A stretch of DNA of 10,004 bases, from NCBI GenBank assembly GCA_021799325.1, contig JAJZAS010000041.1:1-10004 (forward strand), written 5' to 3'. Below, in pieces: positions 1 through 7,726 of this stretch; the first letter of the stretch is position 1; each line of letters begins with the position of its first letter. Below the pieces are notes generated by a model, which was given only the letters and a program-made list of their open reading frames with translations, had not been told where the DNA came from and made no database searches. This DNA comes from Bacillota bacterium (GTDB taxonomy: Bacteria > Bacillota > Bacilli > Alicyclobacillales > SLC66). The position numbers were made by a program, and so were the translations under genes.

Positions 1-1149
1 CCAATCTCCCAGTGACCGGCGGTCATCATCGCGATGACCAAACCAGCCGTCATCCAACACAAATAGTTCGATTCCAAGTTCCTTGGCGGATTTACCCAGT
101 TCCATAAGTGTCTGCTGATCAAATTGAAAATAGGTCGCTTCCCAGTTGTTAATTAACACCGGTCTCTTCTGATCACGATACTTTCCTCTTACCAGCCTTG
201 TCCGAATGAGCCGATGAAATTCGCGGGACAAGCCTCCTAATCCTTCTTTTGAATAGACGAATAACGCTTCTGGCGTCTGAAATCCCTCTCCAGGCTCCAG
301 TGTCCACTCAAAGTCAAACGGATTGATGCCTGCCAACACCCTTGTGTTATCGTATTGGTCGACGTCCGCCGTCATTTGAAAGTTTCCGCTGTACACAAGC
401 GATACGCCAATCGCTTCCCCAAATTCTTCAGTGGTGTTCTTTCTGACTAGCGCCATAAAAGGATTCTGTTGATGACTGCTCGCCCCTCTTCTGCTTTCCA
501 TTTGATGCACAGAGCGGTCAAGAGGTACCTTCACCAACTCCCTCTCGCGTACGTGAGCGCCGGGAAGATGGATCAGGTCATATTCCGCATCTGGCAAATC
601 CATCGCCGCAGAATGTACACACCGAAGCATAATCCTCTCCGTCCCATGATTGGCAACAAAAACAGAACGGGCGATGACAGCATGGTTAGTAAAAGCTGTG
701 TAGCACAGTGTGACCACGAGGCCTTTTAACGCATCCTCCAAATCCACTTCAAGCGTGGTAGCTTCGCTCGCCTCTTCAATGTAAGTGGCTGGCAAACCGC
801 GCAATGCTGGTTTCCCAGGAAATATGCGATGGCGCTGATACCTTAATTCTATCAGTGTCGAGCCATCCTCAAACTTTGCTTCCAGCGCAGGCAAGCGAAA
901 ATCCGAGGTCCCATAGACAGGATATTCTTGTGGCAATGTATCGAGTGAAAAATGGTCATCGCTTGGGTCCGGATTCGGTGAAAATGAGCGCGCCACGGTG
1001 ACGAACGGCTGGGCAATGGTTGGTTGAGACAATCGACCGCCATAATAGCGATGAGCTAGATAAGCATCTTTATCAATCTCAAAGAGATAACTACTAGAAC
1101 CTGCTTGCAGATGAAATTGTTTTGTTTTCTCATCATATAAAATTGGCAC
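1..1149 (-). CDS. Alpha-galactosidase, GH36 family (N-terminal part, truncated by left window edge)
   Basis: Hydrolyses terminal alpha-1,6-galactosyl residues of melibiose/raffinose-type oligosaccharides, probably in the cytoplasm, since no signal peptide is seen. I translated the minus strand: the frame stays open for 383 codons to the edge. It reads as the N-terminal beta-sandwich domain (about residues 20-320, with SFSPNPDPSD, SLDTLPQEYP and ESRRGASSHQQNPF) followed by the start of the TIM barrel (INNWEATYFQF near 333-343, with Trp336, and LFVLDDGWFGHRDDD near 363-375). These closely resemble remembered Geobacillus enzymes of about 730 residues. The catalytic nucleophile and acid/base Asp lie in the missing half. 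The chosen start is GTG at 1149, about nine bases after an AGAGGGG Shine-Dalgarno site. In-frame TTG (1155) and GTG (1158) overlap or abut that site and are less likely. The gene follows the MFS gene by 97 bases. Family assignment is firm; exact substrate is inferred. Confidence 0.93.
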   Translation of the reverse strand, partial: MPILYDEKTKQFHLQAGSSSYLFEIDKDAYLAHRYYGGRLSQPTIAQPFVTVARSFSPNPDPSDDHFSLDTLPQEYPVYGTSDFRLPALEAKFEDGSTLIELRYQRHRIFPGKPALRGLPATYIEEASEATTLEVDLEDALKGLVVTLCYTAFTNHAVIARSVFVANHGTERIMLRCVHSAAMDLPDAEYDLIHLPGAHVRERELVKVPLDRSVHQMESRRGASSHQQNPFMALVRKNTTEEFGEAIGVSLVYSGNFQMTADVDQYDNTRVLAGINPFDFEWTLEPGEGFQTPEALFVYSKEGLGGLSREFHRLIRTRLVRGKYRDQKRPVLINNWEATYFQFDQQTLMELGKSAKELGIELFVLDDGWFGHRDDDRRSLGDW

Positions 1150-1199
1150 AGGCAACACCCCTCTTCGCGTTAGTTATTCTTTACACCTTTAAATGTTCA

Positions 1200-1214
1200 G
1201 GGAGACTGTCTCCC
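1200..1214. promoter_or_regulatory. Perfect palindrome upstream of the alpha-galactosidase gene
   Basis: GGGAGAC-T-GTCTCCC is a perfect 7-base inverted repeat around one central base. It lies 50 bases upstream of the GTG start of the glycosidase, between it and the MFS stop. No T-run follows on the minus strand, and a one-base loop is poor for a hairpin, so a protein-binding operator is more plausible than a terminator. Downstream on the minus strand TGAACA is followed after 17 bases by TAACTA, a very weak promoter match. No catabolite-repression (cre) consensus was found in this gap. Role is inferred from position only. Confidence 0.35.
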
Positions 1215-1246
1215 AGGAGGGATTGATTGACTCGCCACCAAACGGA

Positions 1247-2557
1247 TCAAATCCGGTCAAAAGCACCTTCACCATGCTCATTCACTCCCCCATTCACCTT
1301 TTTTCTCCACATAGGGTTCGATTCCATCACGCGAAATTCCTTAAAGAAATACAAGGCAAAAAATAGCGCCGCCATTGCAAGGCCGCACCAGAAAAGCAGG
1401 CTGCGATCGCTCATTACTTTTTGTTGCAATAAAAAAGAGGACGCCGTATAACTCACAGGCACCAGTCCTACGGACATCAGCGTCAAAAGGGACATGGTCC
1501 GCCCCAGTTTGTCAGAAGGAACGATGGTTTGAATATACGTAATCAGGGGAATGTTGACCACGCTTACCATGATACCCATGATGCCCATGAGCCCAATGCC
1601 CCCCCAAACGAACGGGACAAACCCAATGGCTGCCATTGCAAGTCCCATCAATGCGCCAAGCCATCCGAGCCAAAGAAATTTTCCTCGAAACCCTCTCATG
1701 ATAGCGACAAGCACCCCGCCGATTACAGTTCCTATGCCAAAACCTGATTCATACGTCCCATAGATGCTGCCGGACCAGCCGTGACTCTTCACCAAAATGG
1801 GAATGCCAATGTTGATAGGACCCATGAACAGCAAATTGATGCCAAGCGCAACCACCATCACCATCAAGAGTATCCGCACGGTCATGACAAACCGGATACC
1901 CTCCTCAATGGAGCGCCACATCGATGCGGAAGCCTCTGCCTCCGCATTACCCGTATCGTCCTCCTCCTGATGCAAGCGCAAAAAAGATAACATCGTCGAA
2001 CTGAGCGCAAATAAACCTGCTATCACGATGAACATGACGCTAAACGTATGGAACCACAGGAGCCCCGCAGCAAGCAACGGACCAAGCACCGTACTTATCT
2101 GCTGAACGGTTTGAACGAGACTGTTCGCGCGGTCAAGCACGTTTTTTGGCACGACACTGGGAATCATGGAATTATAAGCGGGATAAAAAAATGCATCAAT
2201 CGTACCAAACAACACGGCAATGACATCAATCATCCAAAGCGATGGCTTTCCATGCATGAAAATCAATAAGGTGACAAAAGCCGCCAAAAATACCGCCCGA
2301 CTGATCAAGGACAACACTAGGATTCGTTTGCGATCAAATCGATCTGCCATCGCACCCCCGATTAGCATGAAAACAATACGAGGAATGGAGGCAAACGTGA
2401 GCGTGGTGCCAAGTGCAAACTCGGACCCCGTTACATTCAGCACAAACCATCCGAGTACGATAAAATAGGCACCGTCACCCAGCACCGATATAAAAATACT
2501 AATGAGAAGACGAAGAAAATTCCGGTCACGTTCCAAACGATACAGAACAGATGGCAC
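1247..2557 (-). CDS. MFS transporter, DHA3 (macrolide-efflux/EntS-like) type exporter
   Basis: Integral membrane protein of 436 residues with about twelve hydrophobic segments, the usual size for a major facilitator. The loop after the second segment has the MFS signature GGAMADRFDRKR at about 67-78 (G...ADR.DRK/R), and the N-terminus (RDRNFLRLLISIFISVLGD) is typical of the DHA3 group that exports macrolides or siderophores by proton exchange. Substrate is unknown. The start is set at GTG 2557, because AAGGAAG (2566-2572) stands eight bases before it; an alternative GTG at 2566 overlaps that Shine-Dalgarno. The gene begins 30 bases after the stop of the EamA transporter, so the two are probably one transcription unit. 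Its type argues against it being the sugar importer for the glycosidase downstream. The C-terminal 25 residues are hydrophilic. Confidence 0.87.
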   Translation of the reverse strand: MPSVLYRLERDRNFLRLLISIFISVLGDGAYFIVLGWFVLNVTGSEFALGTTLTFASIPRIVFMLIGGAMADRFDRKRILVLSLISRAVFLAAFVTLLIFMHGKPSLWMIDVIAVLFGTIDAFFYPAYNSMIPSVVPKNVLDRANSLVQTVQQISTVLGPLLAAGLLWFHTFSVMFIVIAGLFALSSTMLSFLRLHQEEDDTGNAEAEASASMWRSIEEGIRFVMTVRILLMVMVVALGINLLFMGPINIGIPILVKSHGWSGSIYGTYESGFGIGTVIGGVLVAIMRGFRGKFLWLGWLGALMGLAMAAIGFVPFVWGGIGLMGIMGIMVSVVNIPLITYIQTIVPSDKLGRTMSLLTLMSVGLVPVSYTASSFLLQQKVMSDRSLLFWCGLAMAALFFALYFFKEFRVMESNPMWRKKVNGGVNEHGEGAFDRI

Positions 2558-2587
2558 GCACGTCACTTCCTTGCCAATTTGGTCAGT

Positions 2588-3526
2588 CTAGCCTTCCAAT
2601 GAGACTCGGTCCGTCTCCGCATTCTGGATCTTCCCTTTGCGATTGACCATCCAGACCCCTACCATCATCAATGCGGCCCCCAAAAACTGCGTGATTGTCA
2701 AAGTTTCGCCAAGCACGATCCACTCAATGATCCGTGCAGACACTCGCATAACATACCCACACACACCTGCCCTTGCCGGTCCGATCCGATGAACGCCTAA
2801 ATAATAGAACCAATTGGCAAGCACGCTTGGAAAGAGTGCAAGGTACACTTGATTCAACCAAAATTTCCAACTAAGGTTTTGGAAGTTAAGGTGAAGCAAT
2901 GATGGAAAGGCAATGATGCCAATCACAATGGCCCCAAAAGCCATGGCATACGTCATCACCAAAAACGGATCGACCCGACTCGTAATCCTTTTGCTAAGCA
3001 AAGTATTCGTTGCCCATAACACTGCAGCCCCCAAAAACAGACCATCTCCCAACAGCCGCTGCGTCCCACCTGTCGTTTGCATGAACACAATGGCAGAAAA
3101 AAAAGTCAGCGCACCTATCAGCGTAATGATAAGTCCGACCGTTTGATTTCTCCGAAATCGTTCTTTTAAGAAAATCACAGCTAGAATTATCGTGATTGCA
3201 GGACTAAGGGTGGGGATGATCATACTGCCATCAGAAGCGAGTGATAAGGATAACCCAGCAAAAAAAAGTAAATTATAGCCCGCTACCCCCACCAGTCCAA
3301 GCAGGATGGTTTCCCGCCAGGCTGCTTTCGGTGTGGCAACAAATTGAGGATTTCGCGCTTTTTGGATCAGAATCATCAGTACGCCGATTATCGCGCCAAT
3401 GCCAAACCTGAAGAATGCCGCCACGAATGGCGACACAGAATTTTCCGATACTTTTGAGAATACAAAAGCACTGCCCCAAAATATGGAGGTAAGCAACAGT
3501 AATGCATATGTTCCCGCTTTTCCCAT
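2588..3526 (-). CDS. DMT superfamily transporter with two EamA domains
   Basis: Inner-membrane permease of 312 residues with about ten membrane segments in two tandem EamA repeats (about 6-139 and 151-294). The first opens with the family hallmark SIFWGSAFVFSK (14-25). The first repeat ends with PTLSPAITIILAVIFLKERF (105-124) and the second has VLGETLT (271-277). Members usually export amino acids or metabolites; the substrate here is unknown. The ATG at 3526 is preceded by AGGAGGAAG (3532-3540), an excellent Shine-Dalgarno. An in-frame ATG 18 codons upstream would only add a hydrophilic stretch that encodes the SD itself and is rejected. Odd: the helix before LGET reads VMRVSARIIEW, with Arg261, Arg265 and Glu268 where the family normally has Pro and small hydrophobic residues. 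A TATAGT hexamer in the 75-base upstream gap could be a -10, but no good -35 is seen. Confidence 0.88.
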   Translation of the reverse strand: MGKAGTYALLLLTSIFWGSAFVFSKVSENSVSPFVAAFFRFGIGAIIGVLMILIQKARNPQFVATPKAAWRETILLGLVGVAGYNLLFFAGLSLSLASDGSMIIPTLSPAITIILAVIFLKERFRRNQTVGLIITLIGALTFFSAIVFMQTTGGTQRLLGDGLFLGAAVLWATNTLLSKRITSRVDPFLVMTYAMAFGAIVIGIIAFPSLLHLNFQNLSWKFWLNQVYLALFPSVLANWFYYLGVHRIGPARAGVCGYVMRVSARIIEWIVLGETLTITQFLGAALMMVGVWMVNRKGKIQNAETDRVSLEG

Positions 3527-3601
3527 GATGACTTCCTCCTGTTTAACCCCTGATTGCTTCGCATTACTATACTCTCGCATGAATAAATTTTGATGTAAGT
3601 A

Positions 3602-4522
3602 TTATAATGTCACATCGCATATTTCATTTCTACCACTATTTTTTGCCTTGAATAACACTTCATCTGCATTCACTATCAATGATTTTTGCGAGGTTTCCGT
3701 ATCAGGAACGATGGTCGCCACACCCTGACTGATCGTCACGTATTTTTTGATGGCGGATTCCGCATGCCGAATTTGAAGTGACCATACCATTTCCTGAAAA
3801 TCCCGGGCGATTTTAAGCGCACCCTCGTGATCAGTGTCCGGGAGCAAGCAAACAAATTCCTCTCCACCATATCGCGCAAACAAATCCGACTTTCTTTTCA
3901 GAATGCCAGATAGGGCTTGCGCAATTTTGACTAGACAGATATCTCCCTCTAAATGCCCATAATAGTCGTTGTACATCTTAAAATTATCGATATCAATCAT
4001 AATCAACGAAAGTGGTAATGATTCCCGAACCGAAAAACTCCACATGGAACTGAAATACTCGTCAAAGCGCCTACGATTCGGAATTCCTGTGAGTCCATCA
4101 AAATAAGAAGTATTCATCAGCAAGTCTCGGTATCGCTTCAATTCAAGATGAGTGCGAACACGCGCTTTGATCACCACCGGACTGAATGGTTTGGTGATGT
4201 AATCGACGGCACCAAGTTCAAATCCTTTTACTTCATCATCCTCACCTGATTTTGCAGTAATGAAAATGATGGGGATATTCTTCGTGGCAGGATTGGACTT
4301 AATCTTGTTGCATACCTCATAACCGTCCATTCCGGGCATGATGACATCGAGCAAAATCAAATCAGGAGGGCGGTCCGAATTGACAATTTGCAGCGCTTTT
4401 TCTCCACTTGTCGCGACCCTTACTATACATTCCAGCCGCAACAGCGCGCCTAACACAGTGATATTTTCCGGTGAATCATCGACTATCAACACCGTGCTTT
4501 TGCTCATTGGTTCCGTGTCCAT
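3602..4522 (-). CDS. Response-regulator diguanylate cyclase (REC-GGDEF)
   Basis: Soluble 306-residue protein that should make c-di-GMP from two GTP when its receiver is phosphorylated. REC domain at about 9-127: acidic pair Asp15/Asp16, phospho-acceptor Asp59 in LILLDVIMPGMDG, Thr89 and Lys111 (ITKPF). GGDEF domain at about 138-303: DGLTGIPNRR (142-151), metal-binding Asp177 in MIDIDNFK, and an active-site GGEEF (219-223). RKSD (210-213), five residues ahead of GGEEF, is the canonical RxxD product-inhibition site, so the enzyme looks active and feedback-controlled. This is the WspR/PleD-type output layout with a single receiver. The ATG at 4522 follows GAGGTG with an eight-base spacer, and that site contains the TGA of the hybrid kinase gene. 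The two are therefore almost certainly co-transcribed and translationally coupled, making the kinase the probable phosphodonor (inference). Confidence 0.94.
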   Translation of the reverse strand: MDTEPMSKSTVLIVDDSPENITVLGALLRLECIVRVATSGEKALQIVNSDRPPDLILLDVIMPGMDGYEVCNKIKSNPATKNIPIIFITAKSGEDDEVKGFELGAVDYITKPFSPVVIKARVRTHLELKRYRDLLMNTSYFDGLTGIPNRRRFDEYFSSMWSFSVRESLPLSLIMIDIDNFKMYNDYYGHLEGDICLVKIAQALSGILKRKSDLFARYGGEEFVCLLPDTDHEGALKIARDFQEMVWSLQIRHAESAIKKYVTISQGVATIVPDTETSQKSLIVNADEVLFKAKNSGRNEICDVTL

Positions 4523-4529
4523 TCTTATG

Positions 4530-4536
4530 TCACCTC
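4530..4536 (-). promoter_or_regulatory. Shine-Dalgarno of the cyclase gene overlapping the kinase stop codon
   Basis: On the minus strand GAGGTGA contains both the ribosome-binding core of the cyclase gene and the TGA stop of the kinase. The stop-to-start gap is seven bases. A ribosome finishing the kinase would sit on this site, which suggests coupled translation and roughly linked protein amounts. Confidence 0.75.
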
Positions 4537-7500
4537 GTGGTCAAATTCAGCCCTTGCACCACCATTTGCAGTGATTGCTTGGCAGAATCAAAGTCATATT
4601 GATTGATTTGTTCTTCCAATTGCTTTATCTCTGTAGTAAACATAGATTGTCCCAATTGCTTTTTGAGTGCATCCAACGCGTGTACCGCATCGATGTTGTC
4701 CTCCTCCAGCAACTGTTCGAGTTCCTTGATCTGCTCACTCACTTCGCTAGGATTGATGTTGGTCGGTGTACTTTGCATGTCGATTTCGGAGTAGGCCATT
4801 ACATTTTTCAGCGTATCTAGTGACCCCAATACCGCATGAAGTTCTTGATCAAGCGCATCCAGCAGTTCATCCATTTCTGGTTTGGAGGTCTTATACTTTT
4901 CTGCAATGGAATCCTCGATGACGTGCGCCGCGCGATAAACTCCAGATATGGAAAGATTGCCAGCTACGCCTTTCAACGTGTGGACATAACGAACTGCTGA
5001 CTCAAAGTCCCCTTTTTCCAGTGCCTGATGGACAGATGCCATTGTATCTGAGTACTTATCACGAAAATCTACCAATAATCGGAGGTACAACGATTCGTTG
5101 CCATTTACCCTTTTTAGTCCTGAATGAATATCCACTCCCATGATTTCTTCCGGCAATAAACGATGGTGCACATCAGACTGTTTTTTCTCTGCACTAGTCA
5201 TAGTGGGAGCGATAAACCTCGAAACCACCTCCACCAGTTGCTCGACATCAATCGGTTTGCTGACATAATCGTTCATTCCTGCCGCCAGACACTCTTCCTT
5301 CGCTCCCTGCATGGCATGGGCCGTCATGGCAACAACCGGCAATTCGCTATATTGGGGGATTTTCCTCAGTTGGCGGGTCGCCTCATAGCCGTCCATGACC
5401 GGCATCTGCACATCCATCAGCACCATGTCATAATGATTACCCGTGATTTTTTCAATGGCTTCGATGCCGTTGTTGGCAATCTCCACTTTCATCCCCAATC
5501 CAGTCAAAACTTCAGTCGCAACTTGCTGATTAAAAAGATTATCTTCGACCAGCAACACATCTACACCATCGAAGCGATAGATGACGGTATCTGATGACCG
5601 TATACTGCGATTATTGGTAACAGCCAAATCGGTTCTATTAAAGGCATGCATGATCGTATTGAATAAAAGAGATTGGTTGACAGGCTTCATCAAGTAGGAA
5701 TTAACACCTACTTTTTCTGCCTTTTGAACAATTTCCTCCCTGCCAAAGGCGGACACCATAAAAATTAATGGGGTTTGATTTAAGCCTGTATCCTTCAAAA
5801 TGACCTCTGCCGCATCAATCCCATCCATCTCTGGCATCTTCCAATCCATCAGCACCAGATCATATGGTCTACCGCCAGACGAGCGCTTCAATTCCTGAAT
5901 CGCTTCACGACCAGATGCCACAGAATTGGCTTCAAACCGGAACGAGCGAATCTGTTCTGTCAGCACTTCTCTCGCAATGTCGTTGTCGTCGACAATCAGC
6001 ACCTTTAAGCCTTTCATATCATCCGGCGCCTGAAGCTTTAATTCATTAGCTTCCTGCTGTCTGGCTAAACGTGCGGTGAAGCTGAACGCACTTCCCTCTC
6101 CTGGCGTACTTTCCACCACTATTTCGCCGTCCATCATTTCCACTAGGTGCTTACTGATCGTCAACCCAAGCCCCGTACCGCCAAACCTTCTCGTGACAGA
6201 AGTATCCGCCTGAGTAAATGCTGTAAACAGCTTCTCCATCTGGCTTTTCGTCATACCGATACCGGTATCTTTAATGCTGAATTGGATCACGCATTCATCT
6301 GCATCCTTTTCCACTAATTGTGCCTTGATCAAAATCGAACCTTGCTCGGTAAATTTGACTGCATTATTGGCCAAATTGGTAAGGACTTGTCCCAAACGCA
6401 AGGGATCACCAATGAGCGCATGCGGAACATCCCCTGCGATATCACTGAGGATTTCCAAGCCCTTTTTTTCACCTTCCACTGTGATCATGTTGACGATATT
6501 GTTGACTACATCATCCAACCGGAAGTCGATCTTTTCAAGTTCCATGCGGCCCGCTTCAATTTTTGAAAAATCCAATATATCGTTAATAATGCCTAATAAC
6601 GATTTTGCCGATATTTCAATCTTTTTTATGTAATCGTATTGCTTAGCGGTAAGTTCCGTTTTCAGCGCAAGATTGGAAAAGCCGATAATCGCGTTCATCG
6701 GGGTACGGATTTCATGACTCATATTCGCTAAAAAATCACTTTTGGCGCGAGCGGCCGATTCCGCAGCGTCTTTGGCGTTTTTCAACTCCTCCGTACGACT
6801 TTCAATCATCTCTTCCAAGTGCATCCTATATTCTTCTAATTCAGTCACATCCCTGATGCACTCAATCGCCCCCACAATATTTCCGGAAGCATCGTAAATG
6901 GGGCGTGCCCATGCCGATAAACGACGATTCTCCCCGCGCACCACAGTCACTTTACTTTCCCCAATCAATATATCCCCATCGCGGGAGAGCATCACATACT
7001 CTTTTTCAATCTCTTCTTGCGGAAGCAGGACCAAATCAATAATAATCGGTCGTTTTTCTCCCTGATAAAAAGCTTTTGAATACTCATAATCGCCTTTTCC
7101 CAGCATTTCTTCCGCCTTGTAGCCGGTCATCTTCTCCACTTCACGGTTCCATGCGATCACATGTCCTTCTTTGTCGATGACCAGTGTAGCATCCGGCAAA
7201 AAATCGATAATATCAGCCAGTTGCCGCTGTGAACTTTTCAGTTCCTCTTCAGCCCGCTTGCGTTCGCTGATGTCCGTGATGAACGCGAAAGATCCGACGA
7301 GTTGGCCAGAATTATCCTTAACACTTGTGGCATTAAACTGACAGTCAATTCGTTCGCCATTTTTTCTATAAAGCGCCACTTCATAACTGCGATGATTTTT
7401 CTCTGCCATTCTGACAAGAGATGCTCGTAAGATCTCAATATGATCCTCCACCACAAATTCCAAAACAGACGTTCCCAACAATTCTTCTCTTGTATAACCG

Positions 7501-7637
7501 AGCAGTAGACATATTGAATCATTAACTTCTATCGTTTTATAATCGATATCAATAAACCAGAAACCTTCAGAGGTCGTTGCGATCAAATAATGATAGTCTA
7601 ACTGACCGTTCGGCATCGCATTGTCTAATATCCCCAC
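4530..7637 (-). CDS. Cytoplasmic hybrid sensor histidine kinase (PAS-PAS-HisKA-HATPase-REC-REC-HPt)
   Basis: A 1035-residue phosphorelay kinase with no membrane segment. Order, numbered from the chosen start: PAS/PAC 1 (about 16-124), PAS/PAC 2 (134-267), a charged coiled-coil linker (267-299), HisKA with His308 in NMSHEIRTPMNA, HATPase (409-525) with NLANNAVKF, DTGIGM and FGGTGLGL, REC1 (544-664; Asp550/551, Asp598, Lys651), REC2 (693-809; Asp742, Lys794), HPt with His886 in HTLKGVAGNLS, then a Leu/Glu-rich helical tail (about 925-1035) of a kind seen after HPt domains in other hybrid kinases. All catalytic residues are present, so a His-Asp-His relay looks intact. The PAS ligand is unknown. 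The start is GTG 7637, seven bases after AAGGAAGGGGG. A GTG at 7730 in the same frame would add 31 residues encoded across a terminator hairpin and is not favoured. It is coupled to the downstream cyclase gene. Confidence 0.94.
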   Translation of the reverse strand: MGILDNAMPNGQLDYHYLIATTSEGFWFIDIDYKTIEVNDSICLLLGYTREELLGTSVLEFVVEDHIEILRASLVRMAEKNHRSYEVALYRKNGERIDCQFNATSVKDNSGQLVGSFAFITDISERKRAEEELKSSQRQLADIIDFLPDATLVIDKEGHVIAWNREVEKMTGYKAEEMLGKGDYEYSKAFYQGEKRPIIIDLVLLPQEEIEKEYVMLSRDGDILIGESKVTVVRGENRRLSAWARPIYDASGNIVGAIECIRDVTELEEYRMHLEEMIESRTEELKNAKDAAESAARAKSDFLANMSHEIRTPMNAIIGFSNLALKTELTAKQYDYIKKIEISAKSLLGIINDILDFSKIEAGRMELEKIDFRLDDVVNNIVNMITVEGEKKGLEILSDIAGDVPHALIGDPLRLGQVLTNLANNAVKFTEQGSILIKAQLVEKDADECVIQFSIKDTGIGMTKSQMEKLFTAFTQADTSVTRRFGGTGLGLTISKHLVEMMDGEIVVESTPGEGSAFSFTARLARQQEANELKLQAPDDMKGLKVLIVDDNDIAREVLTEQIRSFRFEANSVASGREAIQELKRSSGGRPYDLVLMDWKMPEMDGIDAAEVILKDTGLNQTPLIFMVSAFGREEIVQKAEKVGVNSYLMKPVNQSLLFNTIMHAFNRTDLAVTNNRSIRSSDTVIYRFDGVDVLLVEDNLFNQQVATEVLTGLGMKVEIANNGIEAIEKITGNHYDMVLMDVQMPVMDGYEATRQLRKIPQYSELPVVAMTAHAMQGAKEECLAAGMNDYVSKPIDVEQLVEVVSRFIAPTMTSAEKKQSDVHHRLLPEEIMGVDIHSGLKRVNGNESLYLRLLVDFRDKYSDTMASVHQALEKGDFESAVRYVHTLKGVAGNLSISGVYRAAHVIEDSIAEKYKTSKPEMDELLDALDQELHAVLGSLDTLKNVMAYSEIDMQSTPTNINPSEVSEQIKELEQLLEEDNIDAVHALDALKKQLGQSMFTTEIKQLEEQINQYDFDSAKQSLQMVVQGLNLTTR

Positions 7638-7644
7638 TCTATTT

Positions 7645-7655
7645 CCCCCTTCCTT
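7645..7655 (-). promoter_or_regulatory. Shine-Dalgarno that fixes the hybrid kinase start
   Basis: AAGGAAGGGGG on the minus strand ends seven bases before GTG 7637. It is far stronger than anything before the alternative GTG at 7730 (only CAGGTC) or the ATG eight codons inside the gene, and so decides the start. Confidence 0.7.
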
Positions 7656-7661
7656 ACTAAT

Positions 7662-7689
7662 ATAATACAAATCAAAAGGCTTAGCGCAA
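7662..7689 (-). promoter_or_regulatory. Candidate promoter for the kinase-cyclase operon
   Basis: On the minus strand TTGCGC (7684-7689) and TATTAT (7662-7667) are 16 bases apart, a partial sigma-A match (about 4/6 and 5/6). The -35 hexamer would lie within the terminator stem of the preceding gene, and transcription would start close to the Shine-Dalgarno, giving a very short leader. Weak evidence; the operon could instead depend on read-through. Confidence 0.3.
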
Positions 7690-7699
7690 TGCCAAGCCT
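7668..7699 (-). terminator. Intrinsic terminator after the chemoreceptor gene
   Basis: On the minus strand AGGCTTGGC pairs with GCTAAGCCT (9 base pairs, one G-U) around the loop ATTGC (stem at 7677-7699), followed by TTTTGATTT. It begins 28 bases after the chemoreceptor stop, the expected place. A-rich sequence precedes it, so on the plus strand it is followed by CTTTTCTT and could act weakly in both directions. No plus-strand gene needs it. Confidence 0.75.
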
Positions 7700-7726
7700 C
7701 TTTTCTTGCTTCTATTTTAGCCACTA

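Noticed and set aside
469..729. Plus-strand open frame of 86 codons, and other short frames at 804-1043
   Set aside because: They lie over the alpha-galactosidase gene, whose minus-strand frame is open throughout and matches the GH36 family.
1243..1255. Small inverted repeat CGGAT-N3-ATCCG at the end of the MFS gene
   Set aside because: Only five base pairs, overlapping the stop codon, with just three T residues after it; too weak to call a terminator.
1569..1605. Repetitive CCCATGA-like units
   Set aside because: They encode a Gly-Ile-Met-rich membrane helix of the MFS transporter (GLMGIMGIM), which explains the repetition.
1247..2557. MFS gene as the sugar importer for the alpha-galactosidase
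   Set aside because: Sequence features fit the DHA3 exporter group rather than GPH or oligosaccharide importers; proximity alone is not enough.
3527..3580. Upstream in-frame ATG extending the EamA protein by 18 residues
   Set aside because: The extension is hydrophilic and spans the AGGAGGAAG ribosome site that clearly serves the ATG at 3526.
5163..5594. Plus-strand open frame of 143 codons
   Set aside because: Lies antisense within the REC1/REC2 part of the hybrid kinase, whose coding frame is beyond doubt; its product is His-rich without a recognisable domain.
6274..6633. Plus-strand open frame of 119 codons
   Set aside because: Antisense to the HisKA/HATPase region of the kinase; no family resemblance and no convincing ribosome site.
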